12,682 bases of DNA from NCBI GenBank assembly GCA_900551225.1, contig URUZ01000124.1, positions 1 to 12,682 on the forward strand, given 5' to 3'. The stretch's first letter is position 1, and each line of letters opens with the position of its first letter. This stretch comes from an uncultured Clostridium sp. (GTDB lineage: Bacteria > Bacillota > Clostridia > Lachnospirales > Lachnospiraceae). The translations under genes were made by a program, and so were the position numbers. The notes below the pieces were generated by a model. That model worked only from the letters and a program-made list of their open reading frames with translations. It was not told the DNA's origin and did no database searches. This document shows, piece by piece, positions 5,820-12,249 of this stretch.

Positions 5820-6626
5820 ATGACAGAGAAGTGCGTGGCAGTGATCGGATACGGAGCGTTGGGGAAAATACTGGTGCAGGGCATACAGGAGAAGCTGAAA
5901 GGGCTGTACCGGCTGGCAGGCGTGTGGGAACAGCAGCCCGAGGCCGCGGAGGCGGCCAGGAAAACGGGAATCAAGGTTTACGCTTCCTTTGAGGAGCTGG
6001 TGGAGGAGCGGCCGGACTATGTGGTGGAAATTGCCAGCAAGGAGGCGGTGGAGACCTGCGGGGAGCGGATTCTGGCCAATGGGATGGACCTGGTGGTCAC
6101 CTCCGTGGGGGCCTTGGCTGACAGCGGGCTTTATGACAGGCTTCGCCTGGCCGCAGAGGCAGGAGGACAGAAAGTCTATGTGACCTCCGGGGCTGTGGGC
6201 GGCTTTGACGTGCTTCAGACCATTGAGGCCATGGGCGGCGCCAGGGGGCGGATTGAGAATTTCAAAGCCCCGGACAGCTTGAACGGCGCCCCGTACCTGG
6301 AGGGACGGAGCCTGTCTGAGGAGGTGCCGGAGCGTGTGTTTACGGGCACCGCCAGGGAGGCCATCAAGGGATTCCCTAAAAATGTAAATGTAGCTGTGGC
6401 TTCAGCCATTGCCAGCGTGGGTGTGGACCAGATGGAGGTAATCATTGAGAGCAGGCCCGGGCTGGCGGACAATATACACAAGATCACAGTGGAAAACGAC
6501 AGCGTGCGTGCCGTTGTGGAGATCTCCTCCAAGCCGGATGAGAGCAATCCCAAGTCCAGCGTTATGACCGCCTGGAGCGTGGTGGCCTTGCTGCGGAATC
6601 TGGCGGGGGCGGTGCAGTTGTTTTAA
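5820..6626 (+). CDS. L-aspartate dehydrogenase-like NAD(P)-dependent oxidoreductase (NadX family)
   Basis: A 268-aa enzyme of the aspartate dehydrogenase family, which interconverts L-aspartate and iminosuccinate with NAD(P). The Rossmann motif is GYGALG (10-15). Family blocks follow in the normal order: VTSVGALAD, VTSGAVGGFDVL, FPKNVNVA, NIHKI with the conserved His, and the C-terminal NPKSSVMTAWSVVALLRNL. Length is normal for the family (about 240-270 aa). ATG 5820 is chosen because GGAGGA (5808-5813) lies 6 nt upstream and the Rossmann fold starts directly; reading upstream in frame would run through the promoter. In NAD biosynthesis NadX feeds NadA, but neither nadA nor nadC is visible here. 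The context instead suggests catabolism: the enzyme could reduce iminosuccinate made by the dehydratase-like enzyme to aspartate, or oxidise aspartate. Monocistronic in the window, ending in a strong terminator. Confidence 0.87.
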   Translation: MTEKCVAVIGYGALGKILVQGIQEKLKGLYRLAGVWEQQPEAAEAARKTGIKVYASFEELVEERPDYVVEIASKEAVETCGERILANGMDLVVTSVGALADSGLYDRLRLAAEAGGQKVYVTSGAVGGFDVLQTIEAMGGARGRIENFKAPDSLNGAPYLEGRSLSEEVPERVFTGTAREAIKGFPKNVNVAVASAIASVGVDQMEVIIESRPGLADNIHKITVENDSVRAVVEISSKPDESNPKSSVMTAWSVVALLRNLAGAVQLF

Positions 6627-6634
6627 AGAAAGAT

Positions 6635-6683
6635 AAAAACTCCTTTACAGACTGGATTCTCAGCAGCTGTAAAGGAGTTTTTT
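6635..6683. terminator. Strong bidirectional intrinsic terminator
   Basis: A perfect 16-bp stem, AAAAACTCCTTTACAG (6635-6650) with CTGTAAAGGAGTTTTT (6667-6682), encloses a 16-nt loop and runs straight into T residues on both strands. It lies between the convergent dehydrogenase-like and GntR genes and serves both. It is the border between the two modules. Confidence 0.92.
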
Positions 6684-6693
6684 GTTGGCCCGG

Positions 6694-7419
6694 TTACCCC
6701 ACACTTTTCCGAATTACATTAAATTCAAATTTCTCGCTGATAAAATAGCTGTCTGAATAGAGTACAGGTATTCCTTTGGCAGAATAATGGATCTGCTGTA
6801 AAAGTAAGAGCGCGGAGGGTTCCGAAAGTGACAACTTGTTCTGAACCTTTGGCGTGCTGATCACTGCATGAATCGTACAGTCGCAGAATGTGATCTTTTG
6901 GCCGGACTTTTCCAGGAAAACCAACAGGGATTCATGATAGTCCTCTTTAAACTGCGCCATCATATCCTCATGATAAGGGAGATAGTCCTCCACATAAACG
7001 ACGGGTTCATCATCGGCCGTCCGGACGCGCTCAATATAGAGGACATCCTCTGAAGGCTGTAAATGCAGATGATTGGCGATTCGTTTTGTCGCTTCTTCAC
7101 GGCTGTAAAGTATGCTTTTTGTACCGGCCTTGTATCCATGGCTCTGGATGATTGTAGTGGCGCTTTCCAGTAAGGAGATATTATATTTAATGTTTTTCGT
7201 ATCGCGGATTATAAATGTCCCCACACCGTGCCGGGATGTGACATATCCATCATTTTCCAGGGATCGGATCGCTTCGCGGATAGTATTGCGGCTCACACCA
7301 AGCCTCTCTGAGAGATCCTGCTCAGAAGGAAGTTTTTCCATAAATTCAGAATTGGTGTTAATTATTTCTAAAATGGCATCTCTTGCCTGCGCATATAAAC
7401 TTCGATTAGATAGTTTCAT
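6694..7419 (-). CDS. GntR-family transcriptional regulator, HutC/UTRA type
   Basis: A 241-aa regulator. The N-terminal winged helix (about 6-72) is typical of GntR: YAQARDAILEIINT, LPSEQDLSERLGVSRNTIREA and DGYVTSRHGVGTFI. The C-terminal part (about 90-238) fits a UTRA ligand domain, with the GTKSILYSREEA, LYIERVRTADDEPVVYVEDY and IPVLYSDSYF blocks. HutC-type members usually repress a neighbouring catabolic or uptake operon until a metabolite binds. GGAGGTG (7426-7432 on the plus strand, read on minus) is 6 nt before the ATG at 7417-7419. It is divergent from the ComB-like/ABC transporter operon, its obvious target. The UTRA domain's effector is probably the transported compound or its phosphorylated product; identity unknown. 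Confidence 0.92.
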   Translation of the reverse strand: MKLSNRSLYAQARDAILEIINTNSEFMEKLPSEQDLSERLGVSRNTIREAIRSLENDGYVTSRHGVGTFIIRDTKNIKYNISLLESATTIIQSHGYKAGTKSILYSREEATKRIANHLHLQPSEDVLYIERVRTADDEPVVYVEDYLPYHEDMMAQFKEDYHESLLVFLEKSGQKITFCDCTIHAVISTPKVQNKLSLSEPSALLLLQQIHYSAKGIPVLYSDSYFISEKFEFNVIRKSVG

Positions 7420-7470
7420 AGGTTACACCTCCATATAGGTTTAAATACTAATTAAAACCCCCTTCATATA

Positions 7471-7499
7471 AGTCTATAGTCAGTATCCATATTTGTCAA
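7471..7499 (-). promoter_or_regulatory. Sigma-A promoter of the GntR-type regulator
   Basis: On the minus strand, TTGACA (plus 7494-7499) is followed after 17 nt by TAGACT (plus 7471-7476). The -35 is perfect, the -10 imperfect. The predicted start is near 7464, giving a leader of about 45 nt. The -10 region overlaps one copy of the candidate operator. Confidence 0.62.
7472..7481. promoter_or_regulatory. Candidate GntR operator, copy 1
   Basis: GTCTATAGTC overlaps the -10 of the GntR gene. It differs at only two positions from GTCTACAGAC at 7636-7645, at the opposite promoter. GntR/HutC proteins typically bind short GT..TA..AC-like palindromes, so this pair fits an autoregulating repressor. 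Inferred. Confidence 0.45.
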
Positions 7500-7591
7500 G
7501 CTATTCCATTCTGGATATATGATGGCAGTCGTGTGTTATATAGCAAGTATTGTACAAAATTAATAATAAAAAGTAATAATATAAAAAGGTA

Positions 7592-7620
7592 TTGACATAA
7601 TAGCACAATAATAGTATTCT
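7592..7620 (+). promoter_or_regulatory. Sigma-A promoter of the ComB-like/ABC transporter operon
   Basis: TTGACA (7592-7597), a 17-nt spacer and TATTCT (7615-7620) lie in AT-rich DNA. The start point would be near 7627, about 59 nt before the GTG at 7686. No riboswitch-like fold is evident in the short leader. Confidence 0.72.
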
Positions 7621-7634
7621 TGTTGTAGGACGAC

Positions 7635-7646
7635 CGTCTACAGACG
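7635..7646. promoter_or_regulatory. Candidate GntR operator, copy 2
   Basis: CGTCTACAGACG is a 5-bp perfect inverted repeat around AC, placed 8 to 19 nt after the predicted start point, where a bound repressor would block transcription. It is flanked by a direct repeat GACGAC (7629-7634 and 7643-7648). Its core resembles the motif at 7472-7481. Confidence 0.52.
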
Positions 7647-7685
7647 ACATAGATTTAAATGGATTAGTATGAGGAGGTATTTTTA

Positions 7686-8456
7686 GTGAAGTTTGATGTT
7701 TCGTTGATACCCGATGATGTAAAGGATGGCGAACACAGCGTATGTATTCTGATTGATGTTTTACGGGCCAGCAGCACAATAACAACTTTAATGAACAAGG
7801 GCTGCGGGGAAATCCTTTTGACGGACAATATAGAAGCAGCGTTGGAGTCAGGTGAGCTTATGAGTGCGGATGATATTGTCAGCTGCTCAGAGGGCGTGGA
7901 AGGTAATTGCCGCAACGGCGCTGATTTCAGCCCATCTCTGATCGGGATTGAAAAGATGCCCGATTTTGATGAGAAACGCATACTAATGCAGACCACCAAT
8001 GGAACTACCGCTATACATAAACTATATCAAAAAGGAGGAGGGAAAATATTAATTGGCTGTATGCGCAACGCCAGTGCCGTGATGGAGAAGGCGGTTGAGA
8101 TTGCAGAGGAATTATCATTTGATATCAATGTCGTTTGTGCAGGACGGGAAGGCAGTACAATTTATACAATTGATGATCTTTACTGTGCAGCCAGGTTGAT
8201 TGAGTATGGTGTTAAGGCAGCCGGGAGGCGCAGCATCCAGTGGTTTTTAAATGATTCAGCCAAGATTGCGTTACATTCACTGAAGGTATATGGCTCTGCC
8301 GAGGAAGCATTTGCAGCCTCAGCCAGCGGCAATGTAATGCGCAGCATCCACTGCGATGAGGATATCCTGTTATGTGCACAGGATAGCATTATGGAGACGG
8401 TTCCTTATATTAACAGGGAAGCATCTTCAAACTATATTGTAGTTAGGACAAGGTAA
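7686..8456 (+). CDS. ComB-like protein (2-phosphosulfolactate phosphatase family), divergent
   Basis: A 256-aa cytosolic protein of the ComB family. ComB removes phosphate from (R)-2-phospho-3-sulfolactate in coenzyme M synthesis of methanogens, but homologues are common in bacteria that lack that pathway. Recognised blocks are IDVLRASSTI (23-32), TTNGTTAIH (103-111), GCMRNASAV (124-132) and CAGREGSTIYTIDDLYCAA (151-169). From memory, the usual GER...GFD.GNSP stretch is degenerate here (SEGVEGNCRNGADFSPS, about 68-84), so catalytic activity or substrate may differ. GTG 7686 is the start, with GAGGAGGT (7671-7678) 7 nt before it. First gene of an operon whose next gene, a BMP-type binding protein, starts 32 nt downstream with no terminator between. 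A phosphatase-type enzyme beside a transporter may act on an imported phosphorylated or sulfonated compound; this is speculation. Confidence 0.78.
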   Translation: MKFDVSLIPDDVKDGEHSVCILIDVLRASSTITTLMNKGCGEILLTDNIEAALESGELMSADDIVSCSEGVEGNCRNGADFSPSLIGIEKMPDFDEKRILMQTTNGTTAIHKLYQKGGGKILIGCMRNASAVMEKAVEIAEELSFDINVVCAGREGSTIYTIDDLYCAARLIEYGVKAAGRRSIQWFLNDSAKIALHSLKVYGSAEEAFAASASGNVMRSIHCDEDILLCAQDSIMETVPYINREASSNYIVVRTR

Positions 8457-8488
8457 ACAGATAAGAAATGAATACGGAGGATAAAACT

Positions 8489-9604
8489 ATGTTAAAGAAA
8501 TTATTTTTGTACTCATTAGCAACAGCATCAATTTTGTCTGCACTGGCCGGCTGCGGTGCAACGACCGCCGCCCCAAAGGATGTGGCGCCGGCTGAGACGG
8601 CGGGTTCAACATCAGTGGCTCAAGTGGATGCTGATACAAAGGAAGGCGGCATAAAGGTTGCCATGGTCATAAACCGTCTGGGGGATATGGGTTTTAATGA
8701 CGAGGCCTTTGCAGGGCTTAAGAAGGCGGGCGAGGACTTTGAAGTTGAATATAACTACGTAGAATGCCCCCAGTCAAGCGAGGCAGAGACTCAAATGCGT
8801 ATGCTGGCTGATACGGAAGAATATGCGTTGATTCTCGTAGTCGGGGCAGATCGCAAGGATGCGGTTGAGGCGGTAGCAGAAGACTATCCGGATCAGAAGT
8901 TTTCACTGATTGACTCTGTTGTTGCCGATATGCCCAATCTGCATGGCGTTGCCTCCAGAGATCCGGAGCAGACCTTTCTTTCCGGTGTGATCGCCGGCCT
9001 TGTTACAAAGGATGAGAGAATGGAGCTGGCCAATTCTGAGAATGTAATCGGCTTTGTCGGAGGTATGGATTCACCGGCCTCCAGAGCAGGTGCAGCTGGC
9101 TTTCTATCCGGTGTAAAGTATGTGAACCCAGAGGCGGAATTGATCTATACCATCGTTGGCAGTTACCAGGACCCCGGGAAGGCAAAGGAAATCGCCCTGA
9201 CCGCATACGGGCGTGGAGCAGACATCGTATCTCACAACTGTGGCGCTTCCGGAATGGGGGTATTCAGCGCGGCAGAGGAAGTCAACCGGTATGTGATTGG
9301 AAGCAGTAAGGCCACAGTTGATCAGGCGCGGAGCCTGTGCACTTCCATAAAGAAAACGGATTTATTTGTATACCAGGAGATTGAGAGTATTTTAAATGGC
9401 ACATGGGAAGCCGGCAGCACCCGCAAGGGGATAAAGGAAGGCGTGTGCGATTACGATACGGAGGGACTGGATACACAGCTTCCGGAGGATATGATTGAAA
9501 TTGTAGAAGACATAAAAAAGAAAGTGTCTGATGGAGAACTGTCACTGCCGGAAGAGCCGGACGCTATCGACGAATGGCTTAAGACAAACCAGTATGGAAA
9601 ATAA
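8489..9604 (+). CDS. BMP-family ABC transporter substrate-binding lipoprotein (PnrA/NupN type)
   Basis: A 371-aa exported lipoprotein. The N-terminus has KK, a hydrophobic core and the lipobox LAGC, with C22 as the lipidated residue; an Ala/Thr/Pro-rich linker follows to about residue 55. The BMP domain shows KVAMVINRLGDMGFNDEAFAGL (written here as KVAMVINRLG then DMGFNDEAFAGL), the VVGADRKDAVE and DPEQTFLSGVIAGL blocks, GFVGGMDSPASR and GASGMGVFSAAEE. Family members bind purine nucleosides or related ligands outside the membrane and deliver them to the permeases encoded downstream. ATG 8489 is preferred over an in-frame ATG at 8468, since CGGAGG (8475-8480) lies 8 nt before it and the signal peptide begins directly. 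Odd point: the usual GVD.DQ ligand motif reads GSSKATVDQ (271-279), so the ligand may not be a standard nucleoside. Confidence 0.92.
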   Translation: MLKKLFLYSLATASILSALAGCGATTAAPKDVAPAETAGSTSVAQVDADTKEGGIKVAMVINRLGDMGFNDEAFAGLKKAGEDFEVEYNYVECPQSSEAETQMRMLADTEEYALILVVGADRKDAVEAVAEDYPDQKFSLIDSVVADMPNLHGVASRDPEQTFLSGVIAGLVTKDERMELANSENVIGFVGGMDSPASRAGAAGFLSGVKYVNPEAELIYTIVGSYQDPGKAKEIALTAYGRGADIVSHNCGASGMGVFSAAEEVNRYVIGSSKATVDQARSLCTSIKKTDLFVYQEIESILNGTWEAGSTRKGIKEGVCDYDTEGLDTQLPEDMIEIVEDIKKKVSDGELSLPEEPDAIDEWLKTNQYGK

Positions 9605-9619
9605 AAGGGGTGTATGGGG

Positions 9620-11146
9620 ATGCAAGTGCTCAGCATGACAAATATACACAAAGAGTTCCCTGGTACAGTTGCATTGGATCAGGTTGACTTTTGGCTGAAT
9701 CAGGGAGAGATTCTTTCCATGCTGGGGGAAAATGGGGCGGGAAAGACGACTTTGATGAAAATATTGTACGGCATGATACAGCCGGACAGAGGTACCATCT
9801 GCTATAAAGGAAAGAACCTGTCCGTAAAAAGCCCGGCTGAAGCCATCAAGCTGGGGATCTGTATGGTGCATCAGCATTTTATGCTGGTTCCGGCACTGAC
9901 CGTGACAGAGAATATCATTGCCGCTGATGAGCCTCGCAAGGGTATTTTCCTGGATATGAGGACAGCCAGGATGCGTGTGGGAGAACTGATTGAACGGTTT
10001 GCATTTAATATTAATCCGAACAGCAGAGTATCGGAACTGTCAGTAGGCGAGCAGCAGCGTGTAGAAATATTAAAGGCGGTTTACCGTGATGCGGATATCC
10101 TGATATTGGATGAGCCTACGGCAGTATTGACTCCCAGGGAAGTGGAGGAGCTGTTCATCATTCTTGAACAGCTCCGCTCCCAGGGAAAGAGCATTATTAT
10201 TATCACACACAAGCTGAAAGAAACCATGGCCATAGCAGACCGTATCTGTGTATTGCGTGACGGACGCATGATCAGAAATGATGTAACTCCAGCAGAATCA
10301 ACCATAGAGCAGCTGTCGGAGATGATGGTAGGACGCAAAGTGGAGCTGAATATCCACAAAAAGGCAGAACATGTGGGGGACGTCAGCCTGAGTGTTAAGA
10401 ACTTAAATCTATGCAGGAATGGCCATACTCTTTTGGACCACATTGAATTTGATATTCATGAGGGTGAAATACTGGGTATTGCCGGCATAGAAGGCAATGG
10501 CCAAAGCCAGCTTCTGGAGGCATTGACGGGCCTGTGTACGCCGGACACTATGAATCTGATGGTGAATGGAGAACCATTGTCAGGCAATTCTGATACCTTC
10601 CTGCGCAGACGCATTGGCCACGTGCCGGAGGACCGCCAGACAATGGGGCTGGTTGTCCAGATGGGTATGCGGGAAAACTGTATTCTTGGATATCACAGGG
10701 AGGCGTCAGTGTGCAGGAAGGGTATATTAAAAAGTAAGCAGATCGAGGCGTTTGCAGTCCGGTGTAAAGAGGACTACCTGGTGAAGGTCCCTTCCATTGA
10801 CACGCCGATTAAGGCACTGTCAGGGGGCAATCAGCAGAAGGTAGTAATTGCACGGACATTCAGCCATAATCCGGACATACTGGTCATCGCCCATCCAACG
10901 CGCGGTGTTGACGTTGGAGCGATGGAATATATTCACCACCAGCTTCTGGCGCTGCGTGATCAGGGCAAGGCAGTTCTACTGATATCGGCGGATTTAGATG
11001 AGGTGCGTTCGCTCAGTGACCGGCTGATGGTGCTCTATGACGGGAAGATTGTAGTCCGATGCAAGCCGGATGATTATACTGAGGTGCAGCTGGGAATGTT
11101 GATGACTGGTAATTCTCTTGAGTCGGTAAGGGAGGTGCAGCGTTGA
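9620..11146 (+). CDS. ABC transporter ATP-binding protein with two nucleotide-binding domains (nucleoside/BMP type)
   Basis: A 508-aa double ATPase that powers the importer at the inner face of the membrane. Domain 1 has Walker A GENGAGKTT (36-44), Q-loop VHQHFML, signature LSVGEQQRVE, Walker B ILILDEPTAV and H-loop ITHKL. Domain 2 has a degenerate Walker A (GIEGNGQSQL, no Lys), signature LSGGNQQKV and ILVIAHPTRGVD in place of Walker B. This asymmetry is normal in nucleoside and ribose-type importers, where the second site is catalytically altered. The start is uncertain: ATG 9620 lies 9 nt after AAAGGGG (9604-9610), while an in-frame ATG at 9614 is only 3 nt from it. The gene begins 15 nt after the lipoprotein gene and overlaps the next permease by 4 nt. 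Confidence 0.94.
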   Translation: MQVLSMTNIHKEFPGTVALDQVDFWLNQGEILSMLGENGAGKTTLMKILYGMIQPDRGTICYKGKNLSVKSPAEAIKLGICMVHQHFMLVPALTVTENIIAADEPRKGIFLDMRTARMRVGELIERFAFNINPNSRVSELSVGEQQRVEILKAVYRDADILILDEPTAVLTPREVEELFIILEQLRSQGKSIIIITHKLKETMAIADRICVLRDGRMIRNDVTPAESTIEQLSEMMVGRKVELNIHKKAEHVGDVSLSVKNLNLCRNGHTLLDHIEFDIHEGEILGIAGIEGNGQSQLLEALTGLCTPDTMNLMVNGEPLSGNSDTFLRRRIGHVPEDRQTMGLVVQMGMRENCILGYHREASVCRKGILKSKQIEAFAVRCKEDYLVKVPSIDTPIKALSGGNQQKVVIARTFSHNPDILVIAHPTRGVDVGAMEYIHHQLLALRDQGKAVLLISADLDEVRSLSDRLMVLYDGKIVVRCKPDDYTEVQLGMLMTGNSLESVREVQR

Positions 11147-12249
11147 AGAATATAAAATCTGCTGTCGGAAAGCGGATACACAGCAGTTTGAAATCATTTG
11201 GACTTTCTGTTGCAGCCTTGATAGCAGCATTAATCTGCGGAGCGGTTATCATCGGGGCAAGTGGTTTTTCGCCAATAGAGACGTATACGGCAATCGTTGC
11301 CGGTTCACTGGGTAATCCGAAAGGAATTGTCTTGTCTCTCAGCCAGGCGACGCCGCTGATGTTTACAGGAATTGCCTTTGCCATTGCTTACAGAGTCAAG
11401 ATTGTAAATCTGGGCGCCGAAGGCCAGCTTCATGCAGGTGCTATGGCTTCTGCCCTTGTGGGATGCATGATAACCGGCCTGGGTGCCGGGCCTCATCTCC
11501 TTCTTGCTCTCGCCGCAGGCGCACTGGCAGGCGGCCTGGTAGGCCTGTTCACCGGCTTCTTAAAAGTCAGATTCCGTGCGCAGGAAGTAATTACAAGCAT
11601 CATGATAAACGAGATCATTATTTTGTTTACCTCTTACCTATGCAATGGTCCAGTAAAAGCAGCAGGCAGTGTGACACCACAGACTGAGAAGATCATGGAA
11701 ACGGCAAGACTTCCAAGGCTGGTCCCGCGCTCCCAGCTCACGGTTGCAATCCTTCTGATTGTGGTGATTGCCATCCTGCTGCAGCTTCTCCTCAAAAAGA
11801 CTGCTCTGGGATATGAGATGAGGGTTACCGGCTTTAATTTAAGGGCGGCAAAGACCGCAGGAATCAACGTGAACAGGGTTTATCTGCTTACATTTTTTAT
11901 GAGCAGCGCCATTGCAGGATTGTGCGGTTCTGCGCTTGTTCTTGGGGTGAACGGCCGATTTGTGGAAGATCTCTCTGCAAATTACGGTTTTGGAGGGATC
12001 TCTGTAGCGGCTCTGGCCATGTACAATCCGGTTGCAGCATTGTTCTCTGCAGTCATATTTGGAATTTTGAAGGCAGGTGCACTGACGGTTAACCGTACCA
12101 CCTCAATACCCATCGAATTTGTCAGCGTGATCCAGGCTTTGGTTGTGGTTTTCGTGGCGGCACCCATGCTGATGAACCGGATATTAACAGCCGGAGAACG
12201 ATTCCGCAAGAAGGGCAGCCTGCAGGCAGAAGGGGGGAAGGGAGCATGA
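11143..12249 (+). CDS. ABC transporter permease 1 (BPD_transp_2 family, NupP-like)
   Basis: A 368-aa polytopic membrane protein of the branched-chain/nucleoside permease family. It has a cytoplasmic KKxxK-like N-terminus and a first membrane helix near residues 23-45. Family hallmarks follow: TPLMFTGIAFAIAYRVKIVNLGAEGQLHAGA (about 70-100, two halves TPLMFTGIAFAIAYR and VKIVNLGAEGQLHAGA), QEVITSIMINEI, GYEMRVTGFNLRAAKTAGIN, and the C-terminal GFGGISVAALAMYNPVAAL. It forms half of the transport channel. The start is TTG 11143, overlapping the upstream TGA in TTGA, with GGAGGTG (11131-11137) 5 nt before it; this points to translational coupling with the ATPase. The start of the second permease overlaps its stop by 4 nt. 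Confidence 0.93.
   Translation: MKNIKSAVGKRIHSSLKSFGLSVAALIAALICGAVIIGASGFSPIETYTAIVAGSLGNPKGIVLSLSQATPLMFTGIAFAIAYRVKIVNLGAEGQLHAGAMASALVGCMITGLGAGPHLLLALAAGALAGGLVGLFTGFLKVRFRAQEVITSIMINEIIILFTSYLCNGPVKAAGSVTPQTEKIMETARLPRLVPRSQLTVAILLIVVIAILLQLLLKKTALGYEMRVTGFNLRAAKTAGINVNRVYLLTFFMSSAIAGLCGSALVLGVNGRFVEDLSANYGFGGISVAALAMYNPVAALFSAVIFGILKAGALTVNRTTSIPIEFVSVIQALVVVFVAAPMLMNRILTAGERFRKKGSLQAEGGKGA

Noticed and set aside
7621..7685. Possible riboswitch in the leader of the ComB-like operon
   Set aside because: The leader is only about 60 nt, and apart from the short palindrome I see no recognised aptamer core or terminator/antiterminator pair.
7501..7785. Minus-strand 94-codon frame over the divergent promoter region
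   Set aside because: It covers predicted promoters and the start of the ComB-like gene, has hydrophobic low-complexity sequence and no ribosome site; AT-rich intergenic DNA explains it.
9614..11146. Loss of the Walker A lysine in the second ATPase domain as an inactivating mutation
   Set aside because: A degenerate second site is usual for this class of nucleoside/ribose importer ATPases, so it is not evidence of decay.
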